NCBI GenBank assembly: GCA_009885745.1
Contig: VFKC01000017.1
Span: 1 to 55,905, forward strand
Reading direction: 5' to 3'
Source of the DNA: Actinomycetota bacterium
Lineage (GTDB): Bacteria; Actinomycetota; Actinomycetes; S36-B12; UBA5976
Length of the DNA stretch: 55,905 nucleotides
Part shown: positions 7,920 to 17,100 of the stretch, one piece after another
Numbering within the stretch: the first letter of the stretch is position 1
Layout of the letters: each line of letters opens with the position of its first letter
The notes under the pieces: generated by a model
Told to the model about the DNA's origin: nothing
What the model saw: only the letters and a program-made list of their open reading frames with translations
The model's database searches: none
Program-made: the position numbers and the translations under genes

Positions 7920-8975
7920 ATGACAACAAAACTTGCAATTAAATCCGGGGTCCATATTTTGTGGCGCAATAAACATGAGATTCAGATTGGTATCGATCCA
8001 ACAAAGTCATTGATTGTTGATGCCCAGATTGGAAAGCGCATTCTGGAACTTTGTGACGGAACTAGAACTATGCAAAATGTAATTGATGAAATGACTCAAG
8101 TAGCGAGCGGCCGCGAAACTATTTGCAATTTGTTGAATCTCTTATCAAATCAAGGTTTGCTTGTTGGGCAAGAAGATTTTCAATCTAGTGAAATCTCCAT
8201 AAAGAAAAATGCTGTTTTGCATAATTCCGATGCTCGGTTTTTAGCACAGCGTGACCTATCCCATCCAGCTACTAATTTTACGAATCGACTCAGCGCAGAT
8301 ATTCACATCTATGGTGGAGGCCGACTGGGTATGACCATCGCACTGCTTCTGGCAACCGGCGGTTTTCAAAAAATATTTGTCAAAGATGAGCAGCTAATTA
8401 CTGCGAGTGATTTGAGCGCTTGGGGTGCAAGTCGAATAGATATTGGAATGCGTCGTGACAAAGTAGCGATGCAACTAATTGAGAGAGTTCAAGCAGGAGC
8501 CACTCAGCGAACTGGGAGTAATCAAAATTCTCAAGCGCATAGGCTGAAAATCCTCGCACCAGATTGTGTGGCTGACTACCCATGGATCAGTCCCGATCAA
8601 TCTGATAGCTGTTTGACAAGTGACACTCCCCATATTTTTGCCACATTGGCTGGGTCAAAGTCAATGAAGAGTTCAATAATTCAGCCTGGTATAAATGGTT
8701 GCATTCGATGTATGCATAGTTATCTGACTGATCGCGATCCGGCTTGGCCAATTGTGTGTGCTCAACTTATTGGGCGGACGTCTGCAGATGTTTCCCCCAC
8801 GGGATTAGTAATGAGCACCGCCTTGAAAGTTGCCGCCAGCGTGAGCGAATGGTTTGATAGCGCGAAGAATCAAGCGAACCTGATTGAAGTTAATAGCTGG
8901 CCTGACGGACTTACTCAAAACATATGGAATGAACCCCATCCTGCCTGCGGATGCGGTTGGAACACGACTAGTTAA
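7920..8975 (+). CDS. ThiF-like protein with N-terminal leader-peptide-binding-type domain
   Basis: About 351 aa, corresponding to Rv3196 and to proteins labelled 'TOMM precursor leader peptide-binding protein'. Residues 1-85 resemble the PqqD-like RiPP recognition fold (VDAQIGKRILELCDGTRT). From about residue 125 there is an E1/ThiF-like Rossmann domain (IHIYGGGRLGMTIALLL). Zinc-type cysteines are kept: GCIRCMHSYLTDRDPAWP and CGCGW at the C-terminus. No YcaO cyclodehydratase or obvious precursor peptide is nearby, so the partner is unknown. I prefer ATG 7920 to TTG 7905 because the protein then begins MTTKLAIKSG; neither start has a clear Shine-Dalgarno sequence. The ABC1 kinase gene follows after 10 nt. 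Confidence 0.75.
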   Translation: MTTKLAIKSGVHILWRNKHEIQIGIDPTKSLIVDAQIGKRILELCDGTRTMQNVIDEMTQVASGRETICNLLNLLSNQGLLVGQEDFQSSEISIKKNAVLHNSDARFLAQRDLSHPATNFTNRLSADIHIYGGGRLGMTIALLLATGGFQKIFVKDEQLITASDLSAWGASRIDIGMRRDKVAMQLIERVQAGATQRTGSNQNSQAHRLKILAPDCVADYPWISPDQSDSCLTSDTPHIFATLAGSKSMKSSIIQPGINGCIRCMHSYLTDRDPAWPIVCAQLIGRTSADVSPTGLVMSTALKVAASVSEWFDSAKNQANLIEVNSWPDGLTQNIWNEPHPACGCGWNTTS

Positions 8976-8985
8976 CAATTGGAAT

Positions 8986-10305
8986 GTGGCCATACTTCCT
9001 CAAAGTTCTTTTACTCGCACTGCCAGAATTTTTTCACTACCCATTTCACATGCAGGTCGCAGAATTTTTGGAGCAGGACGCAGGCTTTCTGGCGTTACCT
9101 CTCAAGATGCATTGTTAGACGCCCAAACTCGGACCGCTGAACAGATTTTTGGCGTACTTGGCACACTCAAGGGTGGTGCGATGAAATTCGGTCAGGCATT
9201 GAGCGTTTTTGAATCGGTACTGCCTGAGGAAATTGCCGCCCCATATCGTGAGTCGTTAACTAAGCTGCAAGATTCTGCACCACCTATGCCATTGGAGTCA
9301 GTCCATGCCGTGCTGCGCGCAAACCTTGGTGATGATTGGCGAGATCGATTTGCCGAATTTGATGATGAACCAACTGCAGCAGCATCCATTGGACAGGTAC
9401 ATCGAGCCATCTGGCATGACGGCCGACAAGTTGCCGTAAAGGTCCAATACCCTGGTGCTGCCGGCGCATTGATGGCTGACCTAAACCAACTCGCACGATT
9501 CGGTCGGCTATTTGCTGGACTCTTGCCTGGGATAGATGTCAAAGCCTTATTGAATGAGCTTCGTCTTCGAATAAGTGAAGAACTGGACTACTTGCATGAG
9601 TCAAGAGTTCAACGACGCTTTGCCGCCGCTTTTGATGGCGATCCTGAATTTGTAGTTCCCCATGTGCTTGCTGCCTGCGAGCAAGTGATCGTAACCGAAT
9701 GGGTCGATGGTATTTCTCTCGCTCGAATTATTGAATCAGGAACTTCCGAGCAACGAGATCGTATCGGAGAGTTGTACCTAAGGTTTTTATTAAGCGGCCC
9801 AAGTCGTGCTGGATTACTCCATGCCGACCCGCACCCAGGCAATTTCAAAGTAACAACAGATGGACGCCTCGTTGCCCTGGACTTTGGTGCCAGCGCAGAC
9901 CTTCCTGACGGCTTGCCAAGCACAATGGGCACTTTGCTTACAATCGCGATGTCTGGGGACTCACAGACTGTTCTGGATGGCTTAAGAGATGCAGGTTTCA
10001 TCAGGCCAGGAATCGAAATAGATCCACAATCTCTTTTGGATTACTTGGCACCCTTTACCGAGCCAGCTCAAAATCAGAGCTTTAAGCACAGTCGCGATTG
10101 GATTCGTGAACAGTTCAGCAGAACCAGCGATCCGCGCAACCCAGACTGGGCGGTGGGCTTGAAGATTAATCTGCCGGCTGATTACTTGCTTATTCATCGG
10201 GTTTGGCTTGGCAGCATCGGTGTTCTCTGCCAATTAGAAGCAGAATTTTCAGTTCGTGATGAGTTTGAAAAGTGGATACCAGGGTTTCAGAAACTAAATA
10301 TCTAA
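8986..10305 (+). CDS. ABC1/UbiB-family atypical kinase
   Basis: About 439 aa, ABC1 (AarF/UbiB/COQ8) family, matching Rv3197. Family motifs are intact: KGGAMKFGQ (the KxGQ inhibitory motif, about residues 62-70), the Ala-rich nucleotide loop AAASIGQVHRA, VAVKVQYPG with the ATP-binding Lys, HADPHPGNF, and ALDFGAS containing the DFG. COQ8 relatives are ATPases acting on lipid or quinone pathways; the actinobacterial role is not established. I chose GTG 8986 because the longer ORF overlaps the preceding gene by about 90 nt and homologues start near ILPQSSFTRTARI. The 3' end overlaps uvrD2 tail-to-tail by 12 bp. Confidence 0.88.
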   Translation: MAILPQSSFTRTARIFSLPISHAGRRIFGAGRRLSGVTSQDALLDAQTRTAEQIFGVLGTLKGGAMKFGQALSVFESVLPEEIAAPYRESLTKLQDSAPPMPLESVHAVLRANLGDDWRDRFAEFDDEPTAAASIGQVHRAIWHDGRQVAVKVQYPGAAGALMADLNQLARFGRLFAGLLPGIDVKALLNELRLRISEELDYLHESRVQRRFAAAFDGDPEFVVPHVLAACEQVIVTEWVDGISLARIIESGTSEQRDRIGELYLRFLLSGPSRAGLLHADPHPGNFKVTTDGRLVALDFGASADLPDGLPSTMGTLLTIAMSGDSQTVLDGLRDAGFIRPGIEIDPQSLLDYLAPFTEPAQNQSFKHSRDWIREQFSRTSDPRNPDWAVGLKINLPADYLLIHRVWLGSIGVLCQLEAEFSVRDEFEKWIPGFQKLNI

Positions 10306-11982
10306 ATCGCGCAAAAGTGTTGACTCTACCCGTGAGCCTTTAGTGCCTGCATGACGAGATTTTGCCCAAGACAGCCTCAAATAAGTTCGAGCGCGAGTCA
10401 CTGCGACGTAAAGAAGTCTGCGCTCTTCGGCGAAATCTGCTGGTGTTTGCGCGTGTGAAATTGGAAGTAAACCCTCACTTAATCCCACCACAAATACCGC
10501 ATCCCACTCAAGGCCTTTGGCTGCATGAATAGAAGCAAGCGTTACTGCATTGGCACTCGGGGCAAACTCTTGTTCATTGCGCTTGTCTAGAAGTAAAACA
10601 AAATCAGCCAATGTGGATTTAGCATCACGCGCCTGGGCATCTTGGGCGAGTTCAACAATGGTATTCAAAGATTCCCACTTTTCTTGCTCGGCGCGACCAG
10701 CACTTGGGGCCTTCGGTTTCCAGCCGATAACCGCCAATAGATCTTTAACTGTCTCAACCAATGTTGGTGTGGCTAGCCCCACCATGCCAGCGCGCAAATG
10801 TAAAAGCGCTAACTTAACTTCGGGCCTTTCGAAAAATCTTTCAGCGCCTCGCAGCGTGACTGGAATCCCGAGACCGCCTAGTTCTGCTTCCAAAATTTCA
10901 GACTGGCTATTTATCCGATAAAGCACAGCAATCTCTCGTGCTGACACGCCAGTGTTCATCAGCTCACGGACCTGTGCTGCCACACTTTGTGCCTCAGTTT
11001 CATCATCCGGATAAGCAGTTGAGGTGACTTTCGGACCTTTACCCTTGGTCGTCGCGAGTCGAACTGGATTTGAGGCATCTTTAGTAAGGATTTGATTAGC
11101 TAACGAGATTACTTCTTCGGTGCTTCGATAAGAATGCGTTAACTGAAATTCCAAAGTGCGCGGGAAATGATTCTTAAAATTAGTTAGATAAGTTGAAGTT
11201 GCACCCGAGAATGAATAAATAGTCTGCGCTGGATCGCCAACCACACAAACATCATCTCGTTGTCCAAGCCACTGACCCAAAAGTTCAAACTGAACTGGGC
11301 TAACATCCTGAAATTCGTCTACCGTGAAATGGCGATATTGTTTATGAACTGTAGCGGCCACCTCAGGGAAATTTTCCATCAGCGCGGTCATATTTAAAAG
11401 CACATCTTCGAAATCCATTACATTGGCTTCATCCATCAGAGTTAGATAAATTTCATAAACTTTTGCAATGTCTTCGATTGAAATTTCACTTGATACGAGC
11501 CTGCGCGCTGCAATTGCTTGGGTTCTGTAGGCATCTGGAGAAAGTATGTTTACTTTCGCCCATTCAATCTCTGCGGCGATGTCGCGAAAAGTTTCCTTAG
11601 AGCTCTTTACTCGGGCAACTCCAACTGCATCAGATACATAGCGAATTTTGCTCGGCACAAGTTGAGGCAAACCAGCATTGAAATATTTCGGGTAGAAAAA
11701 GCGCAACTGGCGCAATGCGGCGCTGTGAAAAGTTCTAACTTGCACGCCAGGTATGCCTAGCGACCCAAGGCGATTACGCAGCTCGCCTGCAGCTCTAGTT
11801 GTAAAAGTTACTGCCAAAGACTGGCTTGGATCATGTGCCCCACTTGCAACTGCGTTAGCAATGCGATGCGTGATGGTTCGAGTTTTTCCAGTTCCAGCAC
11901 CTGCATAGATCACCACGGGACCAGAAATGCACTCAGCAGCAGCGCGTTGCTGTTCGTCGAGTGAATCCAATATGTGTGACAT
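10294..11982 (-). CDS. uvrD2: Superfamily I DNA helicase UvrD2 (short form)
   Basis: About 562 aa UvrD/PcrA-type 3'-5' helicase, like Rv3198c by neighbourhood and sequence. Walker A is AGAGTGKTRTITHRI (about residues 30-44), motif II DEFQDVSPVQFELLG, motif III GDPAQTIYSFSGA, and the late motifs ASIHAAKGLEWDAVFV and LLYVAVTRAR are present. I chose ATG 11982 (MSHILDSLDEQQ), preceded by GGGAG, over 12018. The protein stops soon after motif VI; the tetracysteine and HRDC region found in mycobacterial UvrD2 (about 700 aa) is missing. Mycoredoxin and nudC lie upstream on the same strand, as in mycobacteria. Role: unwinding during DNA repair. Confidence 0.9.
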   Translation of the reverse strand: MSHILDSLDEQQRAAAECISGPVVIYAGAGTGKTRTITHRIANAVASGAHDPSQSLAVTFTTRAAGELRNRLGSLGIPGVQVRTFHSAALRQLRFFYPKYFNAGLPQLVPSKIRYVSDAVGVARVKSSKETFRDIAAEIEWAKVNILSPDAYRTQAIAARRLVSSEISIEDIAKVYEIYLTLMDEANVMDFEDVLLNMTALMENFPEVAATVHKQYRHFTVDEFQDVSPVQFELLGQWLGQRDDVCVVGDPAQTIYSFSGATSTYLTNFKNHFPRTLEFQLTHSYRSTEEVISLANQILTKDASNPVRLATTKGKGPKVTSTAYPDDETEAQSVAAQVRELMNTGVSAREIAVLYRINSQSEILEAELGGLGIPVTLRGAERFFERPEVKLALLHLRAGMVGLATPTLVETVKDLLAVIGWKPKAPSAGRAEQEKWESLNTIVELAQDAQARDAKSTLADFVLLLDKRNEQEFAPSANAVTLASIHAAKGLEWDAVFVVGLSEGLLPISHAQTPADFAEERRLLYVAVTRARTYLRLSWAKSRHAGTKGSRVESTLLRDLDI

Positions 11983-12040
11983 TTGCCTATTCTCCCAAGC
12001 CTGCTCAAGTGTTTGCACCCGCAGTGCTTGGTTTGTGGAT

Positions 12041-12283
12041 TTAAAGGCCGAGTTGAGCTTTCACTTCAGCGATACTCGGGTTAGTTTTGGCTGTTCCATC
12101 AGCAAAAAGCAAGGTCGGAACCGTTTGGTTGCCACCATTGACACCCATCACAAAGATTGCGGCATCCGGGTCTTGTTCAATGTCTACCTCGTTGTAAGCA
12201 ATTCCCTCGCGCCCCATTTGGGCCTTCAAGCGCTGGCAGTAGCCACACCAAGGTGTGCTGTACATCGTGACTTGAGCATCCAT
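12041..12283 (-). CDS. mrx1: Mycoredoxin (glutaredoxin-like, mycothiol-dependent)
   Basis: 80-aa thioredoxin-fold protein. The active site CGYC (residues 13-16, after YSTPW) is the same as in mycobacterial Mrx1, and the cis-Pro motif NGGNQTVPTLLF and the C-terminal NPSIAEVKAQL also match that family. It reduces mycothiol mixed disulfides on proteins, using mycothiol as electron donor. The mshB gene at 45 kb supports mycothiol synthesis in this organism. The ORF track extends to 12394, but GGAGG lies 5 nt before ATG 12283, which gives the expected short protein. It is between nudC and uvrD2, the usual actinobacterial order. Confidence 0.92.
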   Translation of the reverse strand: MDAQVTMYSTPWCGYCQRLKAQMGREGIAYNEVDIEQDPDAAIFVMGVNGGNQTVPTLLFADGTAKTNPSIAEVKAQLGL

Positions 12284-12344
12284 AACTTCCTCCACTTTAT
12301 AAAGAGTTCTAGTAGTAAATCTAAACCAAATTGTGTTCGGCGTT

Positions 12345-13265
12345 TTATACCCGACTCCAACTTCGAGGCAATGTTTCACCAAACCAATTTTCAATCAGAC
12401 GCCAAGCAATTGAGGTGGGATTAGGCAGTTGCAGAGTCTTATTAGCGCAACTAGCAACAAATTCTTCGCGAGTGAACCATCGCACATCAGACATCTCATT
12501 TTGATCGGCGGTGATCTCTTCTGTCAGTGCTAACCCTCGATAACCCATCATCAATGATGCGGGAAATGGCCAAGGCTGACTACCCAGATAGCGAAGCGAT
12601 TCTCGTTCGACAACTATGCCAGACTCTTCAAAAACTTCACGGACAACCGCTGCTTCACAAGATTCGCCCGCTTCAATAAATCCAGCCAAAGTTGAGTACC
12701 AAGATAGCTCCCACCCAACACGCCTGCCTAACAAGATCCGGCCCGATGTATCTTCAATTGCCACAATCATGGCCGGTTCAGTGCGTGGAAAATGCGTGGA
12801 ATTATCATTCGGACAATTTCTAGACCACCCGGCATTTTGAACCTGTGTTGTCGCCGCACACTTCTGACAATAGATATGACCCAGATGCCAAGCCTCTAAG
12901 GCTGTTGCAGTTACCGCCAGCCCAACATCGCGAGTTGTCATTTGCGATCCAGTGTCGCGAACACTAACCCAAGCCGTAGCCGATAAATCCTCATTCGAGC
13001 CAAGTAAAGCAACATATGTGTGGTCGTCATCAATTCCCAAAAGCATCACCGCTTCGGGGAAATCAACTACATTGAAACTCAAAGATTCTGGCTTAACCCA
13101 AATAATCGACAATTCATCGGTTACTGGTATTTTGCCTTCGCGCACAATTAAAACTCGTGTTCGCGATGACTGCCAAGCATCGGTCAGCCAATCTGGATTG
13201 CTCCGCACAGCCACCGCACGATCTACGGTGAATCTAGCCAGCGCCAAATCCTGCATCAAGTCCAC
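12345..13265 (-). CDS. nudC: NAD(+) diphosphatase NudC
   Basis: 306-aa Nudix hydrolase of the NudC type, which splits NAD(H) into NMN(H) and AMP and can remove NAD caps from RNA. A zinc ribbon is formed by YCQKCAATT and a downstream Cys (SRNCPND). The Nudix box reads GFIEAGESCEAAVVREVFEESG (about residues 190-211, with conserved Glu residues), and SQPWPFPASLM is the NudC-specific SQPWPFPxS motif. The start is GTG 13265, six nucleotides after a TAGGCT -10 box, fitting a leaderless transcript that probably continues into mrx1 and uvrD2. Confidence 0.93.
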   Translation of the reverse strand: MDLMQDLALARFTVDRAVAVRSNPDWLTDAWQSSRTRVLIVREGKIPVTDELSIIWVKPESLSFNVVDFPEAVMLLGIDDDHTYVALLGSNEDLSATAWVSVRDTGSQMTTRDVGLAVTATALEAWHLGHIYCQKCAATTQVQNAGWSRNCPNDNSTHFPRTEPAMIVAIEDTSGRILLGRRVGWELSWYSTLAGFIEAGESCEAAVVREVFEESGIVVERESLRYLGSQPWPFPASLMMGYRGLALTEEITADQNEMSDVRWFTREEFVASCANKTLQLPNPTSIAWRLIENWFGETLPRSWSRV

Positions 13266-13271
13266 ACCAAA

Positions 13272-13277
13272 AGCCTA
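13272..13277 (-). promoter_or_regulatory. Leaderless -10 box of nudC
   Basis: TAGGCT on the minus strand is followed by exactly 6 nt and then GTG, with no Shine-Dalgarno sequence. This places the predicted transcription start at the start codon. Confidence 0.5.
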
Positions 13278-13341
13278 CGTTTATTTGCACCTGTGCGCAT
13301 CGTCGTTAGTACAGGTGATGCGCTACCTGGCCCAACAGCAG

Positions 13342-13347
13342 TAACCT
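13342..13347 (+). promoter_or_regulatory. Leaderless -10 box of the EEP-family gene
   Basis: TAACCT, 6 nt (GCAATG), then GTG 13354. This spacing favours GTG 13354 over the overlapping ATG 13351 as the start, with transcription beginning at the start codon. Confidence 0.5.
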
Positions 13348-13353
13348 GCAATG

Positions 13354-14160
13354 GTGAGAATAGCTACTTGGAATTTGTTACATGCAGTGTCCACTACCGG
13401 CGTGACTGCTCAGAACTATCTTGGGCATCAGGCTTTATTAACAGGCGCGGACATAATCGGATTGCAAGAAGTTGATCGGGACCAAATTCGCAGTGGAATG
13501 AGCCACCAAACACATGTTGTCGCACTGGCCCTGAATATGCCTTACTGGTTTTTTGCCCCAGCCATTGTTGGCACACCTGGACAAGAGTGGACAAAGGCAC
13601 ATGATGAATCGATCCATAGCCACACACACGGTGACGGATCTGGTGAGGCTCATTACGGAATCGGACTGGCTTCGCGTTATCCGCTAAGTCACATCGAAGT
13701 CATGCGCTTTGCCCCAGCACCTATTTCACTACCCCTTTTAGTTCCCGGACCAAAAGGCGCGCAGATCATGAAAGTTGCCGATGAACCGAGAATTGCATTG
13801 ATCGCTCAAGTAGATTGCCCAGGCGGACCAATAATGGTGGCTACAACCCATTTAAGTTTTGTCCCTGGATTTAATGTGAGACAACTGCGAGCAATCACGC
13901 GTAGGCTGGCGGAATTTGAAATGCCTACGTTGCTCTTTGGGGATTTCAATTTGCCTAGCGGGCTTCCTAAGTTCATTACAGGCTGGGATTCATTGGCGAA
14001 AATTGCCACCTACCCAGTGAACAAACCAAAGATCCAATTCGACCATGTGTTAAGTCGTGGCATTCGTAAAGGTGCTGTAATTAGAGCTCAAAAATCTGCA
14101 CGCGCTATTTCACTCGGCATCAGCGACCACTGTGCCTTGACTGTTGACTTAGAGCTCTAA
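13354..14160 (+). CDS. Endonuclease/exonuclease/phosphatase (EEP) family protein
   Basis: 268-aa EEP-fold metal-dependent hydrolase. Recognisable catalytic segments are IATWNLLH (Asn, N-terminus), IGLQEVD (metal-binding Glu), TTHLSF (His), LLFGDFNLP (Asp/Asn) and ISDHCALTVDL (catalytic His, C-terminus). The family includes DNases, sphingomyelinases and phosphoinositide phosphatases; the substrate cannot be read from the sequence. No signal peptide is visible, so it is probably cytoplasmic, perhaps acting on nucleic acid given its position beside adnAB. It is divergent from nudC and overlaps the adnB stop codon tail-to-tail by 4 nt. Confidence 0.85.
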   Translation: MRIATWNLLHAVSTTGVTAQNYLGHQALLTGADIIGLQEVDRDQIRSGMSHQTHVVALALNMPYWFFAPAIVGTPGQEWTKAHDESIHSHTHGDGSGEAHYGIGLASRYPLSHIEVMRFAPAPISLPLLVPGPKGAQIMKVADEPRIALIAQVDCPGGPIMVATTHLSFVPGFNVRQLRAITRRLAEFEMPTLLFGDFNLPSGLPKFITGWDSLAKIATYPVNKPKIQFDHVLSRGIRKGAVIRAQKSARAISLGISDHCALTVDLEL

Positions 14161-17100
14161 AGCAATTGCGAAAGTTCAGCCAAACTCAAGAATTGATTTG
14201 GCTGTTCGATTTTTTGGCTCGTAACGTAATAGAAGGCAGCATCCACTTGCTCTGGGGCAACTTGTAAAATTGCGGCGACCGCAAGTCGGTAAATACTCAG
14301 TTGCAATGGATCGGCTGAACCTGGTGAACCTGTTTTCCAATCCACAACACTCCAGTGATTTGGTTTATTAGGGTCCGTGAGGCTACCAAGAAATACCGCA
14401 TCAGCACGACCTAGCAAAGTATGAGAGCCAGCCAAAAGTGCAAATTGTTTTTCCATCGCGAATGGAACGCGGTCGGCAAATAACCCTTCTTGGAAGGATT
14501 TTTTTAATGCTTCAAGTTGCTCATCATCATAGATTTGTGAATCCATCGCACCAGGCAATTGATCATCATCAATTAATGGGCGTTGGCCAAAGAAATCCTC
14601 AACCCAGGCATGGAAAGTCGTCCCACGATCAGCAGCAGCAGATGGCTTACGTGGCATCGGGCGAACAAGTGATCTAAGGAACGAGTCCTGGTCTCGCACA
14701 AATGCCATAGCTTGACTGGCTGATAATGAACTAGGTAGTCGCACGAGTCTTTCATCCGCAATCGCGAGTTGAGACTGTGCCAGCAAAGCATCAACATCCG
14801 CTTGCCATTGCTTTGCCAAAAGTAATTCCTGCGCAGACAAGGATGATAATAGCGTGTCTTGTTCGAGGGTTTCACAATCTTTGACTAGCTTTGCTTGTTC
14901 TTGCAGAAGATCAAACCCAGCGCTTTCTACTGCAACTGGCCAGGGAACAAATTCCTCTGTGCCTAAAAGCGGATTCACCGCATTGTCTTCAGGTTGATCC
15001 TGCCAATGCGATAAGTGTGTTGCATGTTCGCGCAAGGCGAGTAAAAACTCGCTAGCACCACGCGGTTTGATTTGAGTCATGCCCCACCATGAAGAACTTG
15101 CAATTACCTGATGCTTGGCACGAGTGATAGCGACATAGGCCAGGCGTCGCTCATCAATTACGTGTAATTCTTTAACGACTGCGATGTACTTTTTCAAATC
15201 AGTCGCGGTCGGCCCGCTTGCTGCCGGAAATGCTTGTAAGCGTTCATCAAGAACCTTAGGCAAAATGTCTTGAGGTAAGAACTCGGGGCGCTTTGGCCAT
15301 TGTCCGCCCTTAGGGCTGCCTGGAAATACCCCTGAAGTCATTTCCGGAATCACAACATACGGAAATTCCAAACCCTTGGACTGATGAATAGTCATAATAA
15401 CAACGGCGTTTTGACTCAAGGTCGTTTCGGAATCAGGAATACGTTCAAATCGCTCGCTATCTCGAATGTAAGCCAAGAATGCCGGCAAACTTGCATCGCC
15501 ATCGAGACTACGGAACTCCCCGGCAAGGTCAATCAGAGATGCTAAACGATCAAAGTGTGTTCCGCCAGCACCATGTGCGCGCGACATAGATTCCACACCG
15601 ATACCAGTTACCTTTATAACCCGATTGATCACATCGATTGCTGATTCCCCTGCGAATCTGCGCAAGGTCCGCAACTCGTTTGCCAAAGCAGACATGCGGG
15701 CACGCGCTTCATCGGAGACATCAATAGCTCGCACTTCGCCAACAAGCTCTAAAGCATCAAGGAGGCTGACCCTTTCGCTTTTCTCGACATCAGCAACGAC
15801 ACGGTCCAAAATGACATCAATTCCTGCATCATCATCTTGTTTGTAAACCAAGCCACGGGCGTATTTACCTAAGGCGGCCATATCGCGCATTCCAATGCGA
15901 AGACGGGGACCCATCAGGATTCTTGCTAAAGCGCCATTTGCAGTAGGTTCAGCGATTGCTTGAAGGTAGGAAACAACCTCACGCACCTCTGGCAGATTAA
16001 TGAGAGCATCCGGGGAGACTACTTGAACTGGGACACCTCTACGCTCAAGCGCTTCTACGTAATAACCAGTATTTTTCTTCTCGCGCAGCAAGATTGCTAC
16101 TTCGTTCCATGATTTGTCAGGCTTTATTCGGGCAACCTGGTCAGCAATCCATTCGACCTCATCTTTAAAAGTAGAGAACTGCCCAACATGAACTTCACCA
16201 GGCACTTGGTCTTGATCCCCCACCACCAGTTCGATGATTGATTGATGGATGACTCTGAGAGAGTCACTCATATTATTTGCCGCGCTCAGAATATTCTTTC
16301 CGGATCTACGATTCACCGACAATTTATAGTCAGCTGATTTCGTAGCGACGCCATCAACCACTCGTGGAAAGTCTGATGCAAAATTCTCCATGTTACTGAT
16401 TTCTGCTCCACGCCAACCATAAATAGCCTGACAGGGATCTCCCACAGCCATAACTGTGTGACCATCTCCAAATAACTTTTGCAGGAGAACTTTTTGAGAT
16501 AAAGATGTGTCTTGATATTCATCGAGTAAGACAACTTGAAATTGTTCCTTGAGCAAATCGCACATTTGACTCGAGGAAGACGCTGCCAAAGCAGCTAACC
16601 TAATCTGATCCGAATAATCAATAATCGCATTCGCTTTTTTAGCGGCCCGAAATTCATCGACGAGAAGTGCTAGCGCGATGCGCTTTTTGCTTGCTTCAAT
16701 CATTTCAAAAGTTAGCGCTTGGGTTTTTTCTAAGCCAGATAAATGTGCGATTCGGGCTTGATCGCTGGAAATGACCTTGCTTGGCTCTACTAAATAATTT
16801 GAACATTGCTCATCTAGTTTCATCATCAAAGTAACGGCATCAACGGGATTAAATCCCAATCCGCCAAGGTCCACCGAGGTATTGCGCACTACTCTCATAG
16901 CAAGCTGATATCGCGTCGCATCAACCACAACGCGGGCATCCGGTTCATAGCCAAGCCGTAAACCATGTTCTTTTAGCAAGCGTGCACCGAAGGAGTTGTA
17001 TGTCGAGATGGTCGGCTCGCCTGCATCAATTCGCACCTGAGAATCGCCGACAAATGCCATAGCCTTCGGCAGGAGTTGGCGCACTCTAGTCAAGAGTTCG

